This document shows, in pieces, positions 24,071 to 36,289 of a stretch of DNA of 60,000 nucleotides. Source of the DNA: Polytrichum commune (Eukaryota > Streptophyta > Polytrichopsida > Polytrichales > Polytrichaceae); the NCBI GenBank assembly GCA_950295325.1, contig OX485803.1, forward strand, positions 59,847,554 to 59,907,553. The letters run 5' to 3'. The notes below the pieces were generated by a model that was not told the DNA's origin, made no database searches, and was given only the letters and a program-made list of their open reading frames with translations. Position 1 is the first letter of the stretch, and each line of letters begins with the position of its first letter. The translations under genes and the position numbers were made by a program.

Positions 24071-24767
24071 ATGTCATCATGTATAGGGAGAACAAAGTTA
24101 TAATGGTCACATCAATTGAATACAAAATGATCATCTCACTATCCGAATTGGCGATGACTCCAAACTAGTATGGCCACACCAATGACACATACCCCACCCA
24201 TAATATTGAAGTACCCACATTATAGCGAGGAAAAAGTGTAGTGTTTGAACGTAGTTTCCATATGTGGTCCAAGTGGATTTTAGCAAATGTAAAATAAACA
24301 TGCGGCACAACTCGAGGGATACAAATGTAGATTATTAAAACAAGCGGTTAGTCACAAGAGCGCTCTGCCCTAGTATTTACTTGCACTCATGGTCAGTTCC
24401 GGTTGGTTGTATGATTGATACCAAACTTTGGCTCATTTTAGAGACCATCTTACATCATCAACAATCACTTGTAATTGGACTTCACTTCAAGAAACGAGAT
24501 ACTAACATCATATGTGGCTTGTTTTGGTGGCTGCGAAACTTTGGTCCGTTGCAGAGCCCACCCCCCTTGGTCTCTCTTCCCACATGGTAGAGCCAATAAA
24601 AAGAAACCCTTTCTTTCATGGGTGATTATTTACCTAGAAAGTATTTCGGATTGATGTGAGTATCATCATCATCATCATTTCACTCCATTGAACATAAGTT
24701 ATTACTACTAAGCTCATCAAGTTTGAGAGCGTCGGTTGTGGATTCATGACCAATTAAGGTAGGTGGG

Positions 24768-25140
24768 TCTTAAGTGGCTCGTTTTCTTAATCAGACCCCT
24801 AAATTCAATTGGTACGTGGTTCAATGAGGATCAAGGAGCAAACATCGTAAAGAAACATGTTCAAAAAAGACTGTACCATGTGTTCAAATATTAATAACCA
24901 CTCACACTCAACAATGAACACAATTGGGAGGATCTATGTATATATCTTAGTTAAAAAATCAACAAGCATGCACTTCCGACAACCATAACTAGATAAGGGG
25001 AGGTGTGATTTCCAATATGGTTTTTGCAGATGTTTCATCGCAGAGTTGTTGATACAACACACGCTTTGTTGTGTGAATGTAATTGGTAGAGGTTGGAGAA
25101 CATGGAACAACAAACCAAACAGCACCCACATACCTTAACT
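24768..25140 (+). repeat. Dispersed repeat A, copy 2
   Basis: Partner of 5848-6620 with the middle part missing: gtgggtcttaagtggctcg, gaggatcaaggagcaaa, gaacacaattgggagga, then gtttcatcgcagag and aattggtagaggttggagaa. Confidence 0.55.
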
Positions 25141-25193
25141 TGCTTTCTTGAAGCACCCAAAAATGAGAACAGCCGCTAAAAGGGGGGCCTCAC

Positions 25194-25434
25194 GCACAAC
25201 ACAACACAACACAACACAACACAACACAGGTGGCGGCCAAATTGAGGAAGGAAAGATTGTGGACCGCTAATTGGCCCTAGAGTTTAACCAAAAGCAGGAG
25301 CCCTTTCTATGCTATGCTATGCTATGCTATGCTATGTTAGGATGGAACTCCTCCGGCACTTAAGTTACTTACCAAGACCTAGAAGTAAAGCCCAGCGTCG
25401 GCGTACACGCGGCCGACGGACGGACGGACGGACG
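25194..25434. repeat. Pentamer and tetramer microsatellites upstream of the Hsp70 gene
   Basis: Three simple arrays occur close together: (CAACA)n at about 25194-25228, (CTATG)n at about 25305-25336, and a short (GGAC)n at about 25418-25434. Confidence 0.9.
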
Positions 25435-25599
25435 AAAGCCCTACTGCGAGGGCCTCTCTACCCAACGGAAACAGCGAGGTGCCTAGATCTACGGGGGAGG
25501 TTAGATCTGCCAGCCGGGATGTACCCAGGGGGAACAGGTGGGACCACAGCGACGCCGAGAAGGTGGTGGGGGTTTCTAGAACCTACCGTCTGCGTTCCT

Positions 25600-25890
25600 G
25601 GCTCTTCTTCGTCTTCTTCTTTGCCCGGGCGCTCTCATTGCCATAGCCATTTGCCATAGCCGGTTGCTCTTGCTTCCTGTGTGTTTTTTTTTGTGTGTGT
25701 GTGTGTCTCTCTCTCTTTCTCCCTCCCTCTCTCTTCCTCTATATTGTTTGGGAGGGCGCGCGGTTGAGGGCGAGGGATCTGTCTCTGTAGTGTTTGTGGT
25801 GGTGTGGTGAGAGAGCCTGCCTTGGCGGCCGGTGGTGGGAGCGGCGGGGACGGTGTCTTCGACACGCGGAGGACGCAGACGTGAGTCAAA
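25600..25890 (+). promoter_or_regulatory. Pyrimidine-rich leader / proximal promoter of the Hsp70-14/15 gene
   Basis: A CT-rich stretch (gtgtgtctctctctctttct and ctccctccctctctcttcc, 25697-25740) is followed by GC-rich sequence leading to the ATG at 25891. CT-rich initiator and 5'UTR tracts are common in plant housekeeping genes. I see no convincing TATA box or heat-shock element, which fits a constitutively expressed gene. The exact start site is unknown. Confidence 0.45.
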
Positions 25891-28800
25891 ATGAGCGTGG
25901 TAGGGTTAGACGTTGGGAATGAGAACTGTATTGTAGGAGTGGCGCGGCAGCGCGGAATCGATGTGGTGCTCAACGATGAATCGAAGAGGGAGACACCCGG
26001 GATGGTGTCGTTCGGGGAGAAGCAGCGGTTTATTGGAGTGTCGGGGGCGGCGTCGGCGATGATGAATCCGAAGAACACGATATCACAGATCAAGCGCCTG
26101 ATTGGGAGGAAATTTTCGGACCCGGAACTGCAGAGGGATTTGAGGTTGTTCCCGTTCTCGGTGAGCGAGGGGCCCGATGGCTTTCCCTTGATCAACGTGC
26201 AATATTTGGGAGAAAGTAGATCGTTCACTCCCACGCAGGTTCTTGGTATGCTGCTGTCAAACCTAAAAACCATTGCGGAGAAAAACTTAGGGACGTCTGT
26301 TGTAGATTGTGTAATTGGCATTCCTATCTACTTCACGGAGATTCAGAGACGCGCGTACCTAGATGCGGCGCAAGTTGCTGGACTGCATCCTTTGCGGTTG
26401 ATGCACGAGACGACGGCAACCGCACTTGCATACGGAATCTACAAAACCGATTTGTCCGACACGGAGCCGATCAATGTGGTGTTTGTCGATGTTGGACATG
26501 CGAGCATGCAGGTCTGCATCGCCGCGTTCAAGAAAGGCCAGCTCAAGATTTTAGGTCACTCGTTCGACCGGTGCCTTGGCGGCCGGGACTTCGACGAGGT
26601 TTTGTATGATTACTTTGCGGAGAAGTTTAAGGAAGAGTATAAGATCGATGTCGTTTCAAATGCACGAGCCAGCCTGAGACTGCGAGCCGGATGCGAGAAA
26701 ATGAAGAAAATTTTGAGCGCTAACCCTATTGCCCCGTTGAACATTGAGTGTTTGATGGACGAGAAAGATGTGAGAGGTGTCATGAAAAGGGAGGACTTCG
26801 AGGAATTGGCGAAACCCATTTTGGAAAAAGTGAAGGGTCCTTGCGAGAGGGCATTGGCCGACTCTAAACTCACCATCGATCAAATTTATGCCGTCGAAGT
26901 GGTGGGATCTGGGTCCCGAGTGCCTGCTATTTTGAAGATTTTGACATCAGTGTTTGGAAAGGAGCCAAGTCGCACTATGAACGCTAGTGAGTGCATTGCC
27001 CGAGGGTGCACTCTCCAGTGTGCGATGCTTAGTCCAACATTCCGCGTCCGTGACTTTGAGGTACTGCAAACTTCAATGTTCCATGATGCCAGCCTAGTTC
27101 ACTTTACATCTACCGGAGTTTTCTGCTGCTTTTGTTGTTGTACGTTTGCTATGGTATAGTTGAGATTGATTGCCTCTCTTGACCTATTTCAGACACATGG
27201 TATTATTGTACGTGATCTTAGTGCTCTGCCAAGGTTTTCGACCTGTTCAGAGTTTCCTAACTTGTTGACTATATGTTTAACTCTTCCTTTTGAAATCGTA
27301 ATATAAGCATGTGAATTCATTCTTATTATTGAATCTCCCCGATTGGCAACAAAGGTCACTTATCCCAGGGAATAGGTCAACAGTGACATCACTCATTCTC
27401 TAGGAGGTGAATCTGTTGTGACGCATCTGCACTTACGTGGATGTATGAAAAACTGTAGAGAAGCACTAGGTCTTTGTATATAAGTGACTTGTTTGTGTAT
27501 GGTCTTTGTTTCACTTCTTTTGTCCATAGTGACAATTATTTTCCTTTATCGCAGTCTTAAAATCGATAAGTTTAAGAGCAGTTCTGCATCTTGTGGTTGC
27601 ACCCGAACTTCCATTATTTACAGCTTAAGCTTATCCCTCGATTTTCGTCATCATCAGATGCTAGGATGAGATGTCTGTGGATCTTTTTGATTTGTTTAAT
27701 TAGTCCTAAGCATTGGTAACTGAGATATCTTCGTTGAATGTTGCTGTGTGATCAGGTTCAAGACTCATTCCCATTCCCGATTGCCCTGTCGTGGAAGGGG
27801 TCAGCTCCTGAGACAGAGGGAGAAGAAGAAGCTTCACCAAATAGTATTGTGTTCGTGAGAGGCAACCCAGTGCCAAGTACCAAGATGCTAACATTTTACC
27901 GATCAGGGACATTCTCCATCGATGCGTTCTATGCAGAGACAAATGACTTGCCTGTGGACACGAACCCGAAAATTAGTACTTTCACTGTATGTCATGACTT
28001 CTTTCTACAGTGTCATTTTGAAAGATATTCCTTCTTTGTGCTTCAGTAAAGTGACTCGAGAGCTATTATTGTTGACATAAGTTGCTATCATTATTCTCTA
28101 GTTTAAGCACAAACATCTGCAACTTTTGCAGACACTGGAGTTTGATATTGGTGTACATGACTCTGCAGATTGGTCCTTTTACTCCCACAAAGGCAGAGAA
28201 GGCTAAGATCAAAGTCAAGATTCGCCTCAATTTGCATGGAATCGTTTCACTGGAGGCAGCTACTGTAAGTTCGAGACTGTAATTGTATATGGTGTTTCCT
28301 GTGAAGTTGTACTAATGAGTATCTAATAAAGTTCTGAGTCGCTGTGAGCTAGGTTCTGCTATGCTGCTGCTGAAATCTGGAGGACGCTTGTGTAGGTCAT
28401 GAACTTAGTAAGGTTATGACTGATCATTTTGGTCCTGACCTTATGCAGATGATAGAAGAAGAGGAGGTCGAGGTACCAGTCTCAAAGACTGAAGCTGCTG
28501 CTGATATAAAGGACGATGCTATGCCTTCTGCGGATGCAAAGCCTGAAGATGCAGAACTTGGCAGTGCAGAAAATGGCGCAGCAGATGAAAAGCCAGTGAA
28601 GATGGAGACTGATGCACCTAAGGTACAATTTATTTGTAAATTTGGAAATGGAATTTAGTCTCACCAAGAAATTTGCAGAACAATTCCATTAATGGTAGGT
28701 TTTAGGAATACCCTCCCTTTTGAATGGGTATACAACTTGATCTTTACTTTTTGCCAGAAGTTGTCTGTGGTCTTTTTTCTGACTTCATTCTTTGGTATAT

Positions 28801-30508
28801 GCAGCCAGAGGTTGTAAAGAAGAAAAAGACGAAGCGGGCTGATGTTCCAGTCCATGAGGTTGTCCTCGGAGGATTGGCACCGACTGATCTTCAAAAGGCT
28901 GTTGAAAAGGAATATGAAATGGCTCTTCAGGACCGTGTGATGGAGGAAACCAAAGACAAGAAGAATGCTGTGGAGGCTTATGTGTATGACATGAGAAACA
29001 AGGTTCGGCATTCTTTGGAACCTTTCTCTTGATGGCAATCACACGCCTGGTTTCTATTACTTGGAACCCTTTCTCTTGGTTGCAGAAAACAGGGTCTAAG
29101 TAATTGAAAGATGAATTTTTTTTAGTTTATTGCTTTTGGTCGAGCATGTACTGCTCTCTGCTAAAATTTTGGGAAATGTAATTGAATATTCTTATGTTCT
29201 CTGGGAAGCGTATCAGTAATAGAAGGGGCTTTGAAGTTGTTTGCACTTGTTTTGCTGATAGTTGACCTTCGTTGATGTGCCAGCTGTACGAGAAACTGCA
29301 AAATTATGTTACTGACCAGGAGCGGGAGGAGATGTCTGCAAAGTTACAATCAACAGAGGACTGGTTGTATGAAGATGGGGAGGACGAGATCAAGAGTGTT
29401 TATGTTGCCAAACTTGCTGAACTCAAGAAGGTAAGAGTGCAACAGTATTGCTTCTGGGAAGGACTGTAAAGTTATTCTTAATTTGTTCTGCGTCAAATTT
29501 TACCATGTGGGACTAGTCAAAATGTGTAAATATATGACACAGTAGGAGAGAATCATACTTGTTCACATGGAGAAGGGGTTTTTGAATGTGCAAAAAAAGA
29601 GCCGTTTCACTAATCTTCCTCTGAAAAATGCACAGCTTGGAGATCCACTGGAGTCCAGACAAAAGGAAGAGGAGCTTCGGGGTCCTGCGGTTATGGAGCT
29701 CACATATTGTATTAATAGCTTCCGTGAAGCTGCTCAGAGCAAGGATGCCAAGTTTGACCACATTGATGCAGCTGACAAAGAGAAGGTGTGTGCTTTACCT
29801 CACGGCTTACAATTGACTCTATTCCTTTGCATTAAAGTGTTTACTTTGCTTTTTGTACAGGCACATAACACTTGGATGTATAAATTGGTTATCTCTCATG
29901 GTTATTAGTCATTTGTTCCATAGTCCTCATTATGTGCAAGTGTTGTTGAAAACAGAATCTTTACAAGGATTGTTTTGCAGGTTGTCAGTGAATGCAACAA
30001 GGCAGAAGATTGGTACAAAGACAAGAAACAACAACAAGATGCTCTGCCTAAGTCTGCAAATCCAGCCCTTCTTGCAGCAGATATTAAGAAGAAAACAGAG
30101 TTTTTGGACAGGTATATGATACTGAACTTGGTATGTACCTATAGGTGTGGGTTTACGACGAGTTGAAACATCCGTCATTTTATGGGACAGCATTCTGTTA
30201 GCTGTGGTATGTTGGGTCCTAAGTTTCGTCATCTGAGAAGAGTTCGTGTGCTGGAGACTGGTACAGTAGTTATTAATGTTTCTTAACGATGTGGATGTGA
30301 ATTATGTGGAAATAGGTTCTGTAAGCCAATTATGACAAAGTCAAGACCAGCGCCACCCAAGCCAGCACCTACCGCAGAACCCAAGGGGCCAGCTAAAGAT
30401 GCCTCAAATGGACAAGCCCCACCTAGCGGAGAAGCTCCTGCCGCGGAGCCAATGGATACTGATGTCCCCGCACCATCACCAGAACCTGAGACCATGCAGA
30501 CAGAGTAG
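25891..30508 (+). CDS. HSP70-15: Hsp110-like heat shock protein 70 (HSP70-14/15 type), cytosolic/nuclear
   Basis: Hsp110/SSE-class chaperone: an ATP-binding Hsp70 relative that acts as nucleotide-exchange factor and holdase for cytosolic Hsp70. Spliced CDS: 25891-27060, 27756-27986, 28169-28264, 28449-28622, 28805-29002, 29284-29430, 29636-29785, 29981-30111 and 30316-30508. All borders are GT-AG, the frame is continuous, and the product is 829 aa, against about 831 in Arabidopsis HSP70-14/15. Exon 1 alone encodes the nucleotide-binding domain (GLDVGNENCIVGVARQ at the N-terminus; GGRDFDEVL; VVGSGSRVPAI). Exons 2-3 give the substrate-binding beta domain (LTFYRSGTFSIDA, VRLNLHGIVSLEAAT in outline). 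Exon 4 is an acidic insert, typical of Hsp110. Exons 5-9 give the alpha-helical bundle (EMALQDRVMEETKDKKNAVE, EDWLYEDGEDE, FCKPIMTKSR) and a Pro/Ala/Glu-rich tail. There is no KDEL and no transit peptide. The donor after exon 5 (GTTCGG) is weak but needed for frame. Confidence 0.95.
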
Positions 30509-30860
30509 TTGGATTGAAGGAAACGTCTGGTTCAAACGCAGGATGTGCAAGAAGTCCTGTTTGTTAAGCATCCTTAGATTCCTTTAGGTCATAGATTCCT
30601 TGTTTTGCTCAAGTGGACTTCAATTATAGCTGTAATACAAGCGGCAGAGTGTCCATCACAAAATAGGTCAAGAAATTTTTAGGGGAATAGAGAGACATTG
30701 TAGGGTGGTATCTTATATTCTATCCTGTGGATGATGTGGTCTATAACCTATTAAATCAGAGGAGGAAGATTCTTTTTGTAGGTCGTATTCAATTTACACC
30801 ACAGCCGCTTAAGTTTTGGAGAAGTTTATAAGGGGATTATAAATTTCGAATAAATCATAT
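30509..30860 (+). other. Probable 3'UTR of the Hsp70-14/15 gene
   Basis: Non-coding sequence after the TAG at 30506-30508; aataaa at 30849-30854 could be the polyadenylation signal. Confidence 0.5.
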
Positions 30861-32886
30861 TTGAAATTGGAACATTTTGCCGCAAAGATTCTCTCCCTTC
30901 GTTGAGGGCTGCTCTTATCCTGTGGTCAGTTGTGGTCTCTACTTCGCTGCATATGGCGTCCTGTGGGCATTCTGGATGCTGTCTTGCATTGACGATACAG
31001 TTACTGTTGCCCTTTACAGCAACCCCTCGTATCATTTGATAATAAACATTATTTGGCTTCACAGGTGTTTCGGGGGCATGCTCATCACAATCACCAAGCC
31101 CAATTATTTTCTTCAATAAGTGAAACTGAGGTAGAGATTTTGTCCACCTCGAAAGTATTAGTCGGATATGTGAACCTAGTGCACAGACGGATGACTTGAA
31201 TGCGCACTACATATATTGCATGTGGGCATGCAGAGATGTCTGTAAAGTATCGTCCTCTCAGAGGCATTGAAAGTTCGAGGAGGGAAACAGAATTAGCGAC
31301 CCAAGAATTAGCTCAAGGCGCGACAAACTGTCCCCAGACATGTTCATAATTCCCTGTGTCATTGCACACCCTCATCCACCAAGAAATGCCATTTTCATGC
31401 AACAGGTATTGTTTGGAACTACTTACTCTAATTTGTGCAGAGCTAAAGAGGGGAGATGACGAAGATTACATAAGCCTTTTGACATTAAGAGGCCATTGCT
31501 GATCAAGGTCTATGGATGCTATTCGCTTTGTTTGTTTGTTTGCTTATTTAATCGCTCTCCGACTACGGGGATAGATAATACTCCACAACGAGCTCTGCCA
31601 GCCTCATATGGGCTAGCCCTAGTTTCTAGCATGTGCAGCTCGTCCTGCTACCAACGTCTAGGATGGGTTGGAAAGTGCACTAATGGACAAATGGAAGTGT
31701 TGGTGATAGACCAAAATCTTCAAAAATAGTGTCAAGCATTGTGTTCACATTTTTAATTTTATTCAAATGTATTGCATTAACTATGCCTCGTGAAGACAAT
31801 ATCTTGCCCCACATTTTTGAATCTCATAGTTGCAGTCATAGTGAAAGATTTGAGCTCTAGCGAGGTACATACACACGTAACCGTGAGCTTGGAAAACATG
31901 TCGAGGACGTTGAAGGTATTTGTAAAGTCCCTCAAAGAAGGATGAAACTGTGGATTTGATCATTCTTTGAAGAAATGTTCTATTAAGAGCTTATTAGGTC
32001 ATTATGTGTTAGAGCCTATTTCAAAAGTTGGGTGAAACTCTTGCCATCCCAAAAACTTTGAGAAAAGATTTAGGATTTAAAATTGGGTATGCCCAGATGA
32101 CCCATCATCCTAAATCATGGATTTTTGTTATGTCATGCAAACTCTATGTATTGCACAGACTATGTATTGTGCGTGCTATTTTATGTACGAACTAATTATT
32201 GCACAAACAATGTCATGCTTGACAATATTGGATCTCATATCTAGATTCAAAACAGAAATTTGAATTCCCTCACAATGGACATGCAAAACTATGTCAAACT
32301 TGCAAAACAATGTCCTCAACAAAGTTTTCAAAGTTCAATTGCACGTCTAGAAGGTCAACTTGTGTTGTGCTATGTTGTGGCAAACTAAGAAAATGTTAAT
32401 AAATGAGCAACCTATGGCCTCCAAAAACGATTGTCATTTTGAAACGTTTGTGCATGAGATGTGAAGAGATTTCAACATGCTAGTACATTGATAAATGAAA
32501 AACACTCCAAACATTTCCCTATTTTTGTCTTTATTTCTAGTAGAATGCTTGCAATATAGTATGGATCATTCATTAGTGCAATGTTTACATCGCAGTTCAA
32601 GATATGAGACTCAAGTACATCAAGTATGACGTAGGATACGCAATACATGGTGTGTGCATGACATTGTTTGCACAATACACAATGTGAGCATGACATAGTG
32701 TGCGCAATTGTTTATAACCCCCAATCATTCTTAAAATGGACGCCAAAAAATTTCGGAATCTTTTTCAACGTTTTGTCCAAAATTCCTAGTATTCATCTTT
32801 CATAATTGACAAAACATGTAGAATTACCACTTTCACAAACCATGCACATATTTGTAAGTAATCCATTACGAGAAATGATGAAATAA
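30861..32886. other. Intergenic region, no gene seen
   Basis: Small frames (for example 30877-31119 +) lack domains. The region contains repeat C copy 2. Just before the LINE, aaagacactaagtt occurs twice 41 bp apart (32887 and 32921). Confidence 0.4.
31912..32145 (+). repeat. Dispersed repeat C, copy 2
   Basis: Same-orientation partner of 11067-11310 (agcctatttcaaaagttggg, gggtatgcccagatgaccca, atcatggattt). Confidence 0.6.
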
Positions 32887-35384
32887 AAGACACTAAGTTA
32901 CCTTACCAATACCCAAACAAAAGACACTAAGTTTATACATCCACCACTAACAATCACCAACCTCACACTAAACATCCATGAATGTAACCCCGACAAAGAT
33001 ATCATAACCAACAAACCGTCCATAACAACACACGCATTAGGAGCAAATATATATGACCAAAAAGGAAACTACATAGCTACCCTTACCCTCGAAAGGTTAC
33101 ATTGGCTATGGAACCAATTCTCTCATAACACCCTTCAACACCTCACTAACTTCCTACAACCACCACCACAAGATTTTGAAACAGAAATCCTATGGCTCCT
33201 ACAAAGATACATAACTATACTCCCCAGGAAAAAGCCAAAAACTATCCAACCAAACAACCTACACCAAACACTACCCCCCGAAATCACCAAAACACTCATA
33301 GAATCCTTCCAAATTACACACTCATACTATTCATCCCCCCTCACTTGCCCTACCCAACTCACCCAATATAACTCCCCATACACTCGAGACATACTATTTG
33401 GATCAATAGGCAAAGCAAACTCGGCTAAATGGACAGGGCATGGACTAGCGTTCCCCACGGACCACAATACAACCCTCGAAGCCCTCCACTGGGCTAGAAT
33501 GGCCGCTAAAGAGGATGCACAAACAATCACTATCCTAATAATAAACCACAAGGATTGGACACCACAACAAATACCACTCACAAACCTGGACATACACATC
33601 CTAGCCACAATCCCACCACATACTATAACATACAACCCCACGCCATAATGGCCAAAATACTACCAATACACCGAACCATCCCTTACATCAATCATATGCG
33701 TACACAACCAAGGAACCATACTAAATAACACCCAAATACCAACCGCATTACAAAAAATACTCAAAAACACTACACATACACACATAGACATCCACCCCAT
33801 TAAACCCACACCCACACATTACAACGTTAAATTCTCTAACGCATGGAAAAATGCCCCTAAAACCACCCCCCTCCAAACCATAAACACCCACATAATACCC
33901 CTACCAAGCACATTCACAAACACATACCCCCTTAAATTCCACCCACAACAATGCACATATACGGATGGATCATTCATCCCCCCGACCAAAAACTCCGAAT
34001 GCCAAATAGAAGGAAACACTGCAGGCTCGGGAGTATATAGCCCTAACAACAACACAAAAATCTCAGAAAGATTACCAGGCTACCAAAACATACTTAGAGC
34101 CGAACTAAGTGCAATTCTCATTGCCGTTAAAAATATACAACTCACTAAAATAGACACACACATATTTACGGATAGCCTTAACAGCATATACCTAATTAAC
34201 AACCACATCCACCGCCCAACATCACAACACCACCACCCAGACAAACTACTCATAGCAGCAATAGTACGACATATATACTGGACCCCACACAAAATACACA
34301 TACATAAAGTACGGGCTCATACAGGCATCACCGGAAATGAAATAGCAGATGACCTAGCAAACGAAGGAACTACCAAAGAAAAACCGGATACCACCCCACG
34401 TATACACACTGCCCACTCGACCCCATACTGGCTAGCAGGCTGCTCAACAGCCACACACGACGGAGCCATCCGTAACTTACGTACATTCATAACCAAAGAA
34501 CACGAAACAAATGAAGCAAACCTAGCCAAACATAAATTCCCATACGTAGACAAATGGCTATCCAATACCCAAATAAACCAAAAACTCTCCAACCATTTTT
34601 GGCAAGACGAGAAAATCCCGGATACCCAAATCACCCAAACACTCAAATTCAGATACGCCCAATATATGGGTAACCACAAGATAAACATATTTTGGCCTAT
34701 CACACACCCAAACCCCAATTGCACGCTATGCCATAAAAATGAACGTGACACATGGCCTCGCCTACTATCCACATATGAGCACCCATTCCTTAAAGGACTC
34801 AGAATTGCACGACACAACAAAGCAGTACATCTCATCGCCCAAACATTACAAGCCAACAAAAATACCAGATTCTTTACACTAACAAACGCAGGTCACTTTA
34901 ATAACCAACCACAAGAACAAACAATACCGGAATGGCTGCTCCAATGCACTTGCCACCCAAACCCATGCCAATGCCTCGCCAAACTAAGACCAGACATCCT
35001 ATGCATACTCGGAGCACCAAAACAAATACAACCACCTATATCACCCTCTCCCGAACATACGATCCAATTCATTGAATTCACATACTGCCATGATAGATTC
35101 CCAGAACAAGCCATCACACACAAACATGCCAAATATGACCCACTAAGTAACATCATCCAAAACAACGGTTGGAAACCAACCCCCTCATAACCATCACGGT
35201 AGGAGTAAGAGGAGCCATACACGAACACTCCATTGAAAATCTCACAAAAATAAACATCCCAAAATCAAACATCAAAAAATTGATGAAAGACATACACCAA
35301 AACGCCATCAAATACCTTACCTACTTAGTATTAAATAAAAGAAAACTAGACAACAAACAAAAACCCGTACCCCCTCCTAATTAA
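32887..35384 (+). pseudogene. LINE ORF2 C-terminal half: methyltransferase-like region, RNase H, CxxC motif, restriction-like endonuclease
   Basis: The frame is open from 32887, with one internal TAA (33646-33648) and a single-base frameshift between about 35169 and 35187, after which the last ~65 codons continue in another frame to 35384. Order: an unassigned 160-residue part; SPYTRDILFGS with WTG (33373-33640), which resembles DNA N6-adenine methyltransferase-type folds; then RNase H with all four acidic residues, D at 33964 (YTDGS), E at 34102 (RAELSA), D at 34171 (FTDSLNS) and D at 34348 (EIADDLA). A CTLCHKNE-type CxxC follows, then LRIARHNKAV. The C-terminal domain has RPDILCILG (D at 34993), IEFTYCHD (E at 35074) and KHAKYDPL (K at 35131), the spacing expected of a PD-(D/E)XK restriction-like endonuclease as used by R2/CRE-type elements. 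RNase H assignment is firm; the methyltransferase resemblance is tentative. Confidence 0.75.
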
Positions 35385-35418
35385 AGATAGCTTGTTTGTA
35401 TTAAAACCCTAGAGCCCA

Positions 35419-35433
35419 CCTCCCCACAGGAGG
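35419..35433 (+). other. Small hairpin in LINE 3' non-coding region
   Basis: cctcc-ccaca-ggagg, a perfect 5-bp stem with a 5-nt loop. Confidence 0.6.
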
Positions 35434-35445
35434 CATAAAACCATA

Positions 35446-35474
35446 CACTGCATCACGGAATACCGTGATCAGTG
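35446..35474 (+). other. Larger hairpin in LINE 3' non-coding region
   Basis: cactg-c-atcacgg pairs with ccgtgat-cagtg across an AATA loop: 12 base pairs with one bulged C. 3' stem-loops are the signal bound by the reverse transcriptase in several LINE clades, so this may be the template recognition site; that function is inference. Confidence 0.6.
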
Positions 35475-35560
35475 CATGGCTAACGGGCTCGCATTCACGC
35501 TGGTATCATATACTAGCATTACTTTTTCTTTTCTTTTCTTTTCATCTTGTAATGAAATGT

Positions 35561-36289
35561 AACCTAGCTATCTCCAAAGAATATGGTTTAAGTGCATGTG
35601 GAACTTCCAGATTATAATGTCCTCAACATGTTTTCAAAAGCTTGATTTATGGCAAATCAAGAATGAAAATTGGACCTCCCTAAATTTAGCAATTAACTAG
35701 TAAGTTATAAGAAATATGGTCAACTTTGAGTTCATGAGATCTCTAATAGCTTTCGTCTAAGTTTATTTGCATAGTTCTTTAGATTTCAATGAGTGAGATT
35801 AACATGTTTACAATTTCTTGGACTTCCATATAGCATGCTCAAATGAAGGAGGGCATTGATTTCACAAGCCACACTGACAATTGTTTTGGTGTACTTTATA
35901 TCTTTACGAACAATGTAGTTTGTGTATTCTAGAGACATGGGCATCATGTTTACACTCATGTGCAATTATATTGGTTTTTGTGAATATGTTGTCTCTTTAT
36001 TCATGATAATTATCTTGGGTCAAAATTTGATCACAAAATTAATATATATTTTTATTCATCTACACAACAACCAAAGTGAAAAATAAGTCATTTAGTTTGT
36101 TATTGTGGTAATGAATATTCAAAAAAGTGTGGATTGTTGATAATTAGTGTGGGTCAACCGTAGCACACATATTAGTGTAGTTAAAATTGGATAATTTATT
36201 TCAAATCAAAGATGCCCATTGTAAATGTTTATTAAATCAACACATCTAATTCCATGCTTTATATTACGTCCCTTGATCAAAGCTCCTTG
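35561..36289. other. AT-rich intergenic sequence, no gene seen
   Basis: Contains at 35979-36040 the inverted partner of the short repeat at 8958-9015. Nothing coding. Confidence 0.4.

Larger units (their letters stand above)
32887..35560 (+). mobile_element. 5'-truncated non-LTR retrotransposon (LINE) with RNase H and restriction-like endonuclease
   Basis: The + strand here is extremely rich in A and C, unlike its flanks, and carries one long reading frame, a 3' non-coding part with two hairpins, and a CT-rich end (35521-35549, ttttcttttcttttctttt). No reverse-transcriptase motif (such as FADD/YADD) is present, so the 5' part with the RT is lost, as usual for truncated LINE insertions. Target-site duplications were not identified. 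Confidence 0.75.

Noticed and set aside
25635-26321. 228-codon minus ORF over the Hsp70 exon 1
   Set aside because: Antisense shadow of the nucleotide-binding domain exon.
34317-34859. Minus-strand ORFs at 33327-35228
   Set aside because: Shadows of the A/C-rich LINE frame; the sense strand carries RNase H motifs.
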